This document shows positions 1 through 12,599 of a stretch of 64,000 nucleotides of DNA, piece by piece. The notes below the pieces were generated by a model, which saw only the letters and a list, made by a program, of their open reading frames with translations, was not told the DNA's origin and ran no database searches. The stretch is from Nipponacmea schrenckii. Lineage: Eukaryota; Mollusca; Gastropoda; Lottiidae. How positions within the stretch are numbered: position 1 is the stretch's first letter; each line of letters begins with the position of its first letter. The translations under genes were made by a program, and so were the position numbers. The DNA is taken from contig CM060202.1 of NCBI GenBank assembly GCA_030562195.1, positions 12,648,001 to 12,712,000 of the forward strand, given 5' to 3'.

Positions 1-2034
1 TATTTTCATATACGTCTGAAATACTTATACATGCTATAGTAGAATGTATGTGCCTTTAGATATTGTTTTTTTTTTTTTTTTTGTTTTTTTTTTATATAAT
101 CCAATGACAAAAAGTCATTGACATTAAATCAAATCGAAAGTTAAAAGCAATATTTCATTGCAAGGGTCTGAGAAATAACAGTTTCATTGTTATATATCAG
201 TAAAAACTTGAATATGATATATTTTCACTTAGCTCAGTGGCTTTCAAAATGATGCGATCGGGTTCTTTAAAAATTATCATCACTTCACTGAGTGGGACAC
301 TGAACCTGGTTTGTCCTCTTGTATTATATTCCAATGTTATTACTCTGTTTTGTTTTCTATGAGGTTACTTTATCACAAAACCAAGGAAGTGAACACTTTA
401 ATGTCTGTAACGAGACCAATATTGACCCCTTCCTGATAAGATGCTGGTTAGATAATAATATAACTATTAACACTTTAATATGAATAAACAATCTTGAAAT
501 AACTGTAAATAAGTGATAAACCGTGAAGTTATCATCAAATATTGACTGTTATTCAGGTTTAATATTGTCAAAATACTTCTAGTGTTGGTTTTGAAATTAT
601 CAAAGGAGGTTATGTAGATAGATTTACTTATTAAACTTATATTGGTATTGAATTAATACTAATATACCTTTAGACCTAGAATATTCGAATTGTTACTGAT
701 TGCTGCTCACTAAATTTAAAAATTATCACAAAATAATTACAGCATCATACCAATGTCGTAGGTTGGTTGATTGACAGATGATAAGTTAACATTTGCTTCC
801 ACTGGACGGAATACTGTAATCCAATTTGGATGGCACTGTATTATTGGTTATTGAGAATTCGTGAATCTCGCCGAAACTGAAATCAATAAAAACTCTTGAC
901 TGAAACAAAATGTAAACTGTCCACGATATTAGACCAGCTACGAGTGATAAACCAGGTAAACATTTTTGTCTGCGTATGTTTCCATGCTTGGCAACCTTAC
1001 GTAAAGAAAGAGCGTCGCAATTTACATTTATACAGACAAATAACAATGCATGCACATTTATATTTTAGAATATAGGTGTTATGCAATAAAATTTGCAAAT
1101 TTAAATAAAGTAAAGTAATTTATATTCGACACCGGGTAATAAATAGGAGAAAGGGAATAATGGCATTTTTTAACATAAAAATAATTAAATATTAAATGGA
1201 GATTTTAGGTTGTTTGAAAGACATTTATTCACCTGTTAATATTTTGACATGTGTTGTGCTTTCTATGCAAAAGGCACCGAGTTTTGTTTAAATATTCCGT
1301 CAACTGTGAACTAAGTTAATCCTCTGATAACAAAATCTCGTAGCAATATGTTAATCTTGTAAATATACTAATAAAATAGGCAAGTAATACTATATCATTT
1401 TTACTTATCTGGGAGTAATATCTTCATTTCATTTTCCTTAAAGTTCAACGATGCAAGAATTTCACCTGACTACCTGATATGACACCTTCATTGTGATAGA
1501 TAAATATTTAGTTACATAGAGCTTTTTGAGAAGAGAAAGTTTAATATTACATGCACTATAACATTTCATGCATATTCCTAAAGCAACGTTTGGATATTAT
1601 ACACGAACCGTTGTTTTATGTATTATGTCCAAACGTTGCTTTATACATGCATTCTATTTAGCATCTGAAAATAACTCATATACAATCTGAAAAATACATT
1701 AATTAGATGATTATTCATCTAAAAAGATGTTACGTTCAATCTGAAAATATACTATACAGGATCTGAAACAAAAATTTCAATGTGCGTTCTGAAAAAAAAA
1801 CAACTCACGTACAATCTGAAAAACAATCCGATAAAACGCTTAAATGCATTTGTACAATCTAACACATTGCTCTATATCATTTTAAAATATGTAGTATCTA
1901 TAATCTATCACGCAAAGAGATTTTATAATATTCTGAAAAGCTGCTATGTGACATTCATATATATACTCTATGAAGCGATACTGTATTCCATTTGAAAATT
2001 TGTTTTGTATGATCTTCATACGTTCTGTATAAAG
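1..2034. other. Gene-free AT-rich sequence
   Basis: No exon with family resemblance or good splice-bounded coding was seen on either strand. It holds a T-rich run near 65-93, a foldback at 1567-1655, and from about 1670 a loose series of sequences around the motif CAATCTGAAAA that resumes after the LTR at about 2565. That suggests the LTR-like element landed inside an older degenerate repeat. Confidence 0.5.
1567..1655. repeat. Foldback (inverted repeat) element
   Basis: The 16-bp arm TAAAGCAACGTTTGGA at 1579-1594 is perfectly inverted at 1628-1643, with a 33-nt spacer. Weaker matching continues outward through ATGCAT-containing flanks. This could be a small MITE-like foldback or a chance cruciform; no transposase or clear target duplication is visible. 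Confidence 0.6.
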
Positions 2035-2513
2035 TGTGACAACCCCGTCTTGCTATAACGATTCGAATGCAGCATCTCGTGCAGCACGTGCATGGTAGAT
2101 ATACCCTTCAGAACGCGCGGAAACAGAACAGTCTAGAATCTGTCGTTGAGCCTTGAATGAGACGGTTAGTCTCTTGGTCAGCGATGTCAGGCTAGTGTGC
2201 CGGCGGTCAGCCCATCGTTAGTTTTTATAGGCTATTAGTATAATAATAGTGGTTTTCTTAAATGGACAAGCCATTTATATTTTGGATATTCAATTTTGGA
2301 AGGATGACTTTTATGTGTTCTTTTGGCTTCAGTGTGTAACTTTGTGATGATTCACTTTAATGGATGTTTTACCTTATTCTTTTTTAATTAAACTTCTTAA
2401 CTTTTCATTGGAATTATTTATCAGTGTATTTCCTATTACGACGGGGACCAACATCCCGTGGATGGATGGATGCTAAAGAACCTTCTCTCATAGGCCCGGG
2501 CAGGGGTGTGACA
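2035..2513. mobile_element. Solo LTR-like element, 479 bp
   Basis: The element starts TGTGACAACCCC and ends GGGGTGTGACA, giving the TG...CA termini of LTRs as an imperfect inverted repeat. It is flanked on both sides by the 5-bp direct repeat TAAAG (2030-2034 and 2514-2518), as expected for integrase-mediated insertion. Base composition is richer in G+C than the surroundings, especially at 2040-2220. There is no internal gag-pol sequence, so it reads as a solo LTR left by recombination. Ty3/gypsy-type origin is inferred from the 5-bp duplication and TGT...ACA ends. Confidence 0.7.
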
Positions 2514-2671
2514 TAAAGAACTTTAGGAAAATTGTTATGAAGATTTTAAAATGATGATACGATACAATCTAAAATGATTTTGTGCAATCTCAAAACCTTG
2601 TATGCTATGTACAAGCTAAAAAGATTCCATGTACACTCTGTTAAGATGTCGTATTTTAAAAGACTGTTAAA

Positions 2672-2752
2672 ACACAGGCACCAGATTCTGATAAAAAAAA
2701 AATTCTTAATACATATACGAATTTTTTTTTTATCAGAATCTGGTGCCTGTGT
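2672..2752. repeat. Perfect 34-bp palindrome arms
   Basis: Arms 2672-2705 and 2719-2752 are exact reverse complements (34 bp each, starting ACACAGGCACCAGATTCTGA) around a 13-nt spacer. Each arm includes a run of ten A or T near the centre. Transcribed from either strand it would form a strong hairpin. Two short reading frames on opposite strands here are by-products of the symmetry. Confidence 0.85.
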
Positions 2753-5700
2753 GTTAAAAGACCCTAACACACCTATTTATTCTTAAAAGGATAAATAAAT
2801 ATGGAGCATAATAACTTTAAAATTTCTTTTGGATAGTCGACGTTAAAAGAGCAGAACCACCCAAGCTGTTGGAGTCCATTGTTGAGAAGTATTACTTCAA
2901 TTTGCTAAATGAGACAAAAAAAAAAGCGCAACTGCAGAAAGTCTCTGGTTTCAAATCATTGAGTAAGGCTATTCATCATATATTAACTAACTCAATTGGA
3001 TTTGAAATTTTAAAGGGTAAAATTCCTATTTTTTCTGTTTTTAAATTAATTCATTAGCTTATTGTTGTTCTTTCCGAGTTTATTGTAATTTGGGTACGGC
3101 ATTACAATGGTTTAAGAATGATCATTGTATCAGAAGTTATGTGTTAGGTTGACCTTTTTTCAGAAAGATATGTAATTCTGTCCTTTTCTAATCTGGAAAT
3201 TCAAGATGAAATGCATCTGTTGTAAATTATGAAAGTTACTTAACGCAATCTGGACGAAGATTGTTCTTTAACAATTGAAACGGTAACTACATAACGCCCA
3301 GTGCATCCCTTTTAAGAAAATAGCTGAAGTTTCAATGATTACTTTTTTGAAATAATGAATTACAGGATATATTATACGAAACCTCAAGGTTTCATATTAT
3401 CATATTCTTAAAAACTTGTAGACACTATTACATCGAGAAATTTTCGTGATATCAACCACTTTCATTTAAAGGGAGGGTGGAGGCAAGGGTGTCTGCCAAT
3501 TCACAGCATCTCAGATCCATCTAACGTTTAAAGAAATAAGCTACATGATCACTTTTGCCATGAACTACGTTGTTACAAATTTAGACTCGTTGGCAAACCT
3601 CTGGCATAATTTTCACGGGGCCATGGTGTGGATACAACGAGGGATCAGATTCTCTTAGATACTTTGCACCATTTACTACTTGTCGTTTGACACATAAAAA
3701 AAATCCTTGATCCAGATGTTCTCAGATTATGGTCGCCACCTTTTATAAAGAAACCTTCTGAGTTTCCGTCTTGATCGATGAAATGTCAATCCCATCAAGA
3801 TAAGTTGAGGTGTTTGGAGCAATGTACGTTTTCAGTAACGTATCTCCATAATGATATTCACTTAAATATCTTGCGTCATTTTGGAGGGGATTATCATATA
3901 CATGTTAAAATAATATAGCACACTTTGATAAAACAGTAAATTAAGTTTTGGATTTAATAAGTTAATGAATCGTGAATTTTCTCCATACTGTGTAATATGA
4001 GAGAATATATATTTAAGCTGTCTTTGTTAGAGTAAGATATGATAGGGATTCATTCAGTAGGATATCTTTGTTCAGGCAGATACTATGATATAAAAGGAAT
4101 GTGGTTGCCGTCAATCATTTTGATAAATCACATACAATTTGTGTCATTTTTTATAGATTCTTAGAGCAGACTATTATTTAACGATACATGAGGGAAATTG
4201 GGAGAAAATGTAAGGTTAAGTTCCTTGTCGCTCACGATAATCCAAATCACTAAGTGGTCTGATTTATATACTTGTTCACTAAAAAATACGAAAAAAGCGT
4301 AGAGGTGTATATTATATCTAATTCTCAAATAGGTTCACAAATCATGTGTAACATTATTTAGCCAACAAAATTGATTAAACTAATCGCAATCTTACATACA
4401 ATATCTATTCTGGAATTTAATCGACGTGAGCAATCGGGTAGATAGTTGACGAGTTGGCTTGGTAGCTGTTGATAGTCCTAGTAGATGAATTTGTTCAAAT
4501 TGGATGATTCTGTGTTAGATGCGTTAGTTATGGATGTCTCTGAAATATAATCTGTGATAGAATCATTTCTTCATCTGAAATAGCTGAAAATATAAGAATT
4601 AATTTTCTTCTGATATATCAATCTAAAGAGAAAAGCAAAATATTTGTATGTACCAGGTTGGTAGTTGATACAGAAATATATTGATAAATCAGTTTCCAAT
4701 TAATAATTATACATACACATGTATGTAAGTATACAGATAACAGTATGCATGGTTTCATGTGAACACGAGGGAATTAAGTGCATTGATTTTAACCTTATAT
4801 TCTAATCCTCTTCAATAAATGCTAAATAAATTAACAATTTGTCGAGAACAAGCCAAATGTCAATTGATTGCATCCAGAATGAACTGTGTATAGAGCTTTA
4901 ATGTAGGCTACAGGTTATAAGCCACTCCTAAACATTTAGGCAGTAACACTTTTTGATGGTTGAGATTTATCATCATCCCAAGCGCACCGCCATGTACTGA
5001 AGAGGTATTTTGAATTTGATAACATATTTTTTCGGATTTTCAAGGATTTCCCATATTAAAAAGTGAATTCTATAGGGCATTCTGTTCTTAGCTGGCAATG
5101 AAAATCTAATTTTTCAATGTTCCAATTTGTTACAGCTTCGTATAATAATTCCTTGAAACTCAAAACTGTAAAGGTGAATTTCACTCTGTTTTTTTTTTGT
5201 CGTCCTCTATTCTGTAGTCTAAGTCTGTTGCCCATCTGTCAAGTTTTTCACTATATCATTTTCCTTTACCTTTTTACTTTTCACCATTTCTGAGATGTTG
5301 CTATTTACTTATAAATGTTGACCCATGTATGAGTTCGTGTGGCCTAGTTTACAAAGTTTCAAATATTAATTCAAGTTTGTTGACTCTGGATTTGGTTGTG
5401 GTCTGGTAGACGAATTCTGGTGTACGTGACCCGCTTCAAAGGGTAAATAAGCTTGGCCATTTAAAAAGTAGTATGTTCGTAATGTCCTTGATTTTCCCAC
5501 TTAACATCCCGATTGACAGAACATTATAACTATTGATAATGAAAATAGGTAGCCTACAATGGCCCTTTATATAATTTTCCTCACTCTAATTTCTTGACAT
5601 GTATAAGAAATCCTTTGTTAGTCTGTAGCCTACTGACAACCTGATGATCCCATTCGTGTTATTTGGTTTTAACGTCTTCAAATTCCTCAAAACTCAAGAA

Positions 5701-8004
5701 GACACTGAAGCCTGCTTTTGTTATGCCTACTGTTTTCGGTTCAGTAACGTTAACTTTAGCTATAATGTCTTTGAATATTTAATTATTTTGTTGTTGTCCT
5801 TATATTAAAGTCATTTTGTCCAAAAGTTCGACAATGAGCACAACGACATTATTCTGCGAGGAACATAATGGTTGCTTCAGAACACAGTGAGTTTTTGAAG
5901 ACGACAGGGTGGCTACCATTTTCAATACTAGTACATAATAAGAGTAAATTTGATAATTAAGCTGATTGATAACAACAAATGTGTACAATAAACACATGCC
6001 ATCAACATAGAATAACCTACTTCAAAGAAAATATCATAATCCTACGAAGTATCCGGTTTTGTAATACCTCTATAACACATGTCTCTAGGAGTTTTCTCCC
6101 TTTAATTTTTGTTCTTCTTATTAGAGGAAATTTTCGTTGTCCATGCATTTAATTTCCAGTAGAAAATGTAAGTAGAGTTAGGCTACTTAAAAATCTTTAC
6201 ATATAATGATTATTTCAAATGGTGCTAAGGATCCGAAACAGGGTTTGTCGGCCGAATAATAATAATAATCTCTTTATTTTACATGGAACAGAATTAGAAC
6301 ATTGTCCTGTCTAACATTCAGCCCATGGGGCAATAAAATGCATAAAAAATACCTATCTGAAGCTGCAGATACCGGTATTTTGAAATGCTAAAACAACTGT
6401 TGAATAATTACATTTATAGTAAAATTTATCAAGCCTCTTTTCTTTTACTATCTCTACTCTGGCTCTCATTAACTATTTGTTTCTGCTTGCCTCAACTGAT
6501 TGGAACTAATATTCACGAGAATTACAATACAGATTTATTGAAAGAATTATACCAAATTATAAACCAACCCATTAATTCAAAACCTGATCAACCACTTTTA
6601 TAATCCACATTATATTATTGGTGCATATGCATAAAACTGCAATTCATTTCATTTGACAGGATCTGAAAGGTATTAAATCAAAATGCATGCCAATGTGAGT
6701 GGATCTAATAAGGTTACCTTCTTTTTATTGTGGATAACTTGGAGCCAATCTAAAAGATCCCAATTGTTAGTGTTCAAAAGAAACCTCACTTCTTGAACTT
6801 GTTGGTTGTAGAATTATAGTCTTAGAGGAAGTGTTGGGCAATCAAAACAAAATATAATCGATTAATCGGAATAATCAGAGAGGCATGATCGATTATAAAT
6901 TCGATTAATAATGGAAAGATGTCAATATTAATATGGATCAAAGTCAAATTTGCATGATGTAAGGGTTTATACATTATCATTTTTGTCACCACTAAGGATT
7001 AAACGAATCTATTGACATTTAAAAAGTTACTTTTCATATAAAATATAATCACCACTAGGGCCTAGATCTACTGGTCCAAAATATAGAACTACCACCACTT
7101 CCGGTATGATTTAATAGTCAATAGAGTTTTGTTAAGCTGAATATTTGAGCTTGTAAATGAGACAGTTCAGAGTTTTGCAGTGCGCATGAAGCGTTTTTTT
7201 TTTTTTTAATTTTGGAAGATGTCGCCGACTTTCAGATGGGAATCGATTTAATCGCGTTGTTGGACATTCAAAAACTGATAATTGAATATTGATAATTGGG
7301 ACATCTCTACTAAAGGGTATATTCTGATTTATTCAAGAAACCACTTTGAATATCAAATTTGAGAATTGCAGTATTAAATAATACATGACTTGACATTTGC
7401 GTTGACACTGGTGAGACTCAGAGTATACAACAGACTAGCAATTCTTAACTTTCTGTTTTGCGTTTGTGAAATAATTGCCAGTGTGTGGTCCAATCAGAAT
7501 TTTCTTTATCTGTTAGTAGGCTATAGAAGAAATGGAGCTCAGGGAAATCAAAATGCTTAGGTTACTGACAGATTTTTTTTATATATGTTGTGACTTTTTA
7601 AAAGGACAGTACCGTTATGCCGAATTTTCAGTATAAGAAACAATATCAATTAAACCTGAAAGTATTTCTATCTATATACTTGATCATGCTGAATTTCTTT
7701 TAAAAAGGTTTATTTAAATATAGAATATACTAATTGCTAAGTAATTTTTTAAGTTTGGATTTGTAATAACTCATTATCAGTTGAAACCTTCAGAATTTCC
7801 TTTTAAAAATTGTCTTTTGTACTGGATTTCATCTTCGCTTAATCCTTTTAGTATTTGGTATGCAGTTTCTCGTTTTGGGCCTCATACAAACTCAATATTT
7901 GTAGTTGAAACCTTTAGAAGATGAAGATGACATTTCTCTACTATTTTTTGCTCTAATCTGTACAGTAGGTTTCAAACGCTTAACAAAAAACGTACAATTT
8001 GTAA
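2753..8004. other. Gene-free sequence
   Basis: I see no supported gene. About 6257-6350 has an AAT repeat followed by CTCTTTATTTTACATGG-type sequence, resembling tails of invertebrate interspersed repeats. About 6832-7311 may be a decayed element beginning AGTGTTGGGCAATC, but its ends could not be matched. Upstream exons of INTU could lie here unrecognised. Confidence 0.4.
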
Positions 8005-9022
8005 ACGCCCACATTATTATGTGGTCGTATATTGTCGTCAACCCTGTCTGTCCGTCCGTCCACAATTGCTTGTGAACGCGATAGAGACTACAGTTTTTGT
8101 CGGATTTGAATGAAACTTGCTGTCATCATTTATATTGATGAGATGTCGGACAAGTTCAAATTTGGCGTTTTTTTGATGAACAGCTTTTGAGTTATTGCAC
8201 TTGACTTAGTCAAAACGCGTCAAAGTTGGCTTGTAAACGCTATTTAGACTACATTTTCCATTTGATTTGAATGAAACTTGCTGTAATCATTTATATTGAT
8301 AAGATGTTGGACAAATTCGAAATAGGTGATTTGTCGATGAACGGTTTTTGTGTTATTGCATTTGACTTAAAACCCGTCAAAATTGGCTTGTGAACGAGAT
8401 AGAGATCACAATTTCCATTTGATTGAATGAAATTTGTGTCATCATTTATATTGATGAGATCTTAAACAAGTTTGATAGTGACATTTTTTGGTGTACGTTT
8501 TTTTAGTTATTGCCCTTGACTTAGTCAAAAAACGTCAAAACAAACTTTTGAACACCACAGAGGCAACAGTTTTCATCTGATTTGAATGAAATTTGGTGTG
8601 ATCATTGAAGTTGATGAGATCTTGTAAGTACGAACTTGACGATTTTTTGTTAAACTGTTTTCGACTTAGTCAAAACACTGCGAATTGGCTTGTGATTGCA
8701 ATAGACAATACAGTTTTCATCTGATTTGAATGAAATTTGATGTGATCACTTTAATTGGTGAGATCTTGAACAAGTTCAATATTTCCTATTTTTCGATGAA
8801 CTATATTTGAATTATTGCCCTTGTCTTAGTCCAAATTCATGAAAATTAGTTAGTACCGTACATACAATAGAGACAAGGTTTCATCTGATTGAATCAAATT
8901 TGGTGTGAACATTTATATTGATGAGAACGTGGATTAGACCTAAATAATGTTGGAGTTTCTGCCTGTGTTAAAACAGAAAATATATATTAAAGTGGGCGTA
9001 TCTTGCTAGGCAACCACTTGTT
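8005..9022 (+). mobile_element. TIR element with internal ~160-bp tandem repeats (copy A)
   Basis: It is bounded by ACGCCCACATT at 8005 and its inverse ending GTGGGCGT at 8999, followed by the family tail TATCTTGCTAGGCAACCACTTGTT. Inside, a unit of roughly 150-165 bp containing GCTTGTGAACGCGATAGAG, GATTTGAATGAAA and CATTTATATTGATGAGAT recurs about six times with divergence. No transposase frame is visible, so it is non-autonomous. Related copies lie at 40483-41212 and 51583-51852. Tandem-core architecture recalls bivalve 'pearl'-type elements, but the class is inferred. Confidence 0.7.
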
Positions 9023-12000
9023 AAATAGTTTTGTCATTAAGGTTTAGCAATAGGAATTGTTTGACCCGCGAAAACATCATGATGCCCCTTTAAAGTTCCA
9101 CAATGTAAAAAAAGAAGTTGTTTGTAAACTTACACCTTTAGGCATGCCTATAATGAATCACTCAAGTGTTTGAGATTTCTTAATTATACCAGTTAAAGAG
9201 ACAAACTGACAAAAATGAAGAAAAAGACACAATATGCTACAAGATTCTATATCATTCTGTATAAGCATGATCAGTTGAATATTTCTGAACAGAACCTGGT
9301 AATATATCAACCATGTTTCACTTTGTATAGGAGACTGAGTATATTCATGATGTCATTTGATTTTCAAACATGCCAATCTACACACTTCCAGTTTGTTATT
9401 GTAAATATGAACCAACATGCTAAACTTGTGAATAATGAGTAAAGCAAGCCCTGTCTGTATGAAAAATGATATTTTCAAATGAAATAAATGGAGTATGGTA
9501 TAGTGAAGACGGAAAAAATATTTTGAATGGTTTAAAATTTTGATAGAGTAAACCACAGCCAATTATTAAAATTGTGGCATTGTTTTATCAACTTGGTATA
9601 GTGTGTAAAGGTTGGTGTATTCAGGCTTGAAAAAGGAGCTTTTATATAGCTCTCTCTCTCCTGCTTCATCCTCAAAAAAAGTTTCCTGACATCCATTCAA
9701 TACAACTATCATTAGCAAGAGCCAGAATGGTTTAGACTACCGCTTGGCCTAGACTAAGATTCTTATATTCTTCTGATGATTAAGAAACCAACCAAACCTG
9801 AATTTCAATAAATACCGGTATACATCATGTTATTCATTGTAGATTTTTTTTCTTCCATTGTCTGATTACATTAGTTTATTTAGTAAACAAAGTAACTGAC
9901 CTGTTTTTAAGATTCTTTCAGAAGAAACTTGTGTCTTGTCTAAACTCAGACTAGATATCAAGACTTATGTTTAAACACTTTTTGACTTCTATTTTCAATC
10001 ACAATGAGTGAACTGTTTGATTGATTTATTACATAATTCTGATCTTTAGATTGTGGTTGGTTAGTGATCATCTCAAAAAGTAAATGAGATCTGTTGAAGG
10101 TTAGGTATAATGATATCCATGTACATGGATCAGAAACAGTTAGGAAAATAAAATGGGAAAATTGCTCTGTTTGTTCCAAGCTGTACAAGATCATAATTAT
10201 GTACTGGCAGCTTCTGTTAAATAATGATACTGTAATCTTAATATTATTTGAATAGAATTATTGCAGCGTAGGTCTACCTTGGTTTTGCTCCATTGTTTCA
10301 TAATGGACAATTCATTAAAGGTACTAGTATTTGTGAATTTAGCAATCATGCTGTTTTGTATTTAATTTTCTGGCTACAGATATTAAAAAAAACTAAGAAA
10401 CTGTCTCTTTAATGATTTTAATTAAAATGGTTATATGTTAAGACACAATTAGTTGATGAACTGATAGACTGAAACAGTAATCTTACTTGCTATATCTTTA
10501 TCTACTAATGATTAACTATGTAAAGATATTTCAAATCACAAATGATACTGTTGATGTCATGTCTTAATCACTTATTCTTAAACTCATTCAGTTTTAAACT
10601 TTTAGTGTCAGTTAAATCCCAATTAGATTGTTGGTGATGTAATGTTATTTTTACTAACATATTTTCATGTCTACATGATATTCAAAGGCTTGAAATTTAT
10701 TCAAAACTTTTAAATTCTTCTGAGTATGAATTTTGAAATTAGATCACTGCTTCTTAAAGGGATTGGCTTATGAAAAGTAAATATAAATTTTCACCAAGAG
10801 TAATATATGATACAGACCAGGACTCTATTGTATTGTGAACTTTGAACTGTTTTAAGAAGAATAACAAATGATATAAGCAGTGATTACAACTTGGTCTAAA
10901 TTTGAATTTTAAAGATGTGTGGTGAAGTCAAGTTGTTCTATCTCTTTAAACAAGAGTTTAAAAACGTTTAAAATTTGACAGAAATCATTTGACACCTTGG
11001 TGAGAATTGGGTCAATATTTGTACATGGTATTGCATTCAAATATTGTTGTTCACCACACCTGTAGAGTTGAAGACATTCTTTAGTTAAAGATCATTTACT
11101 GTAGTTAGTTTCAATGGCTAACAATCCAGTATATACTGGTGTTTTTAATGGATATAATATTGAAATAAGGAGGTTTGTTTTTTACTTACTATTTTGCAAT
11201 ATTTGAGTTTTGAATGATCTTGTATATCAAGTTTTTTGTTCGTTTATTAAGTTTTTATTTAATAAATCAAATTGGCTTTATGATCTATTAAAATGTCTTA
11301 GAACAGGTATAATTTCAAATGGATTTCACATAATTGTCCATATTTTGTTCAGTGATGTTTTTATTGATATTTTGTCTGACACTAACAGTAAAATAATTAA
11401 ATAGAAATATTTAAAACTGTTATTTAATATCTAATGGTCTGTATTTATTACATATATTATAGGTATTGTGATAGTAAAAGATATAACAAAGGGGTATAAA
11501 CAAACTCCCTGTATTAATTTTGTCTTCTTCATATATTTTTTGTATGTATTTTTCTTGATATTTTTGGAACCTCAAACTTAAGACTCATTGTATGAGTTGC
11601 TTCATTTGCGGAGTTTATAGATTTTGTTTCAATATTCAATCCTGAGGGTTCTATTTTGTAATGGCTTGATTCAAATTTGGTCAAAAATGTCACACCAAGT
11701 ATATTTTACAGCAAGCAGAGTTGGTGTGGTTTCATTATCAAATATTGCAGACAGGGGTATATACATCTCAAGATATTTAAATTGTACTGTTATTAAATTT
11801 CATTAGCTGTATAATAAAGATATAATATAGCCTATTATTATTTCAATTTTATTTATCAACTGTACATTATTACAATATTGCCCTCCTTATCTAAGTAATA
11901 TCCATATTAAACCTTTCTTCTGTTATCAATCAAATTGATGTAATAAATAGATATCTTATCAATGTAATCACAGTACATGTTGTCAGCTTTAAAGTGGCAG

Positions 12001-12599
12001 TTCCAATCTAAATATACCAAAATTTTATATTTACTACAAATTCTTATAGATATTATAATGAGGTTGTATTATTGTCTGTTTTCAGATTGGACATTTGAAT
12101 TTGATTACACTGTCTCCAATGGTATAAATGTTAGAATTGATTATTTATTTAAGCCTCTTTTGTGAAGCTTATATAGCGAGTAGTCAGTTAATAGTCCACA
12201 ATGTCATGATCATATGAAATATTTTTGAGAGTTCAAGTTACCTGAAAGCAGGGCTGCTGATTTATTTTTTTCCGAACCGGACATTTTTTAAACAATGTTT
12301 TGTTGATGTCAAGACTATGCTACACTAATTACTATTCAACTAGTAGCCAACTGTTAAATTACCTTCCAGTACCATAAATGTTTGGTAGTATTCATCATAA
12401 TTGGAACTTAAACTTTCTGAACTTATTGTCATACATCACATCACAATAACAAAACAATCAGATCATCAAACATCTACATTAATTTAATATTTTTCTTTAG
12501 TTAAAAATGCTGATTTTAAGATAACTTTCAGTCTGAAAGGTATGAAAATTGCATAATTTCTCCTTAGTTGTATCATTTTTTTTTAATTTTTTTTTTCAG
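9023..12599. other. Gene-free sequence upstream of the first visible INTU exon
   Basis: No coding exon was recognised. The INTU exon at 12600 begins with the last base of a split codon, so at least one upstream coding exon exists, in this stretch or further left, but no ATG-plus-donor candidate stands out. At about 12247-12296 a short sequence (CAGGGCTGCTGATTTATTTT onward) recurs, diverged, at about 23414-23463, marking a small interspersed repeat. Confidence 0.4.

Noticed and set aside
6832..7311. Possible hAT-type MITE (AGTGTTGGGC start, GGGACATCTCTA end)
   Set aside because: Ends do not form a clear inverted repeat, and the candidate 8-bp flanks match only partly.
12568..12599. Open frame starting at ATG 12568 as the INTU start
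   Set aside because: Bases before 12600 form a classic polypyrimidine tract and AG acceptor, and the encoded residues (MYHFFLIFFFS) resemble no INTU.
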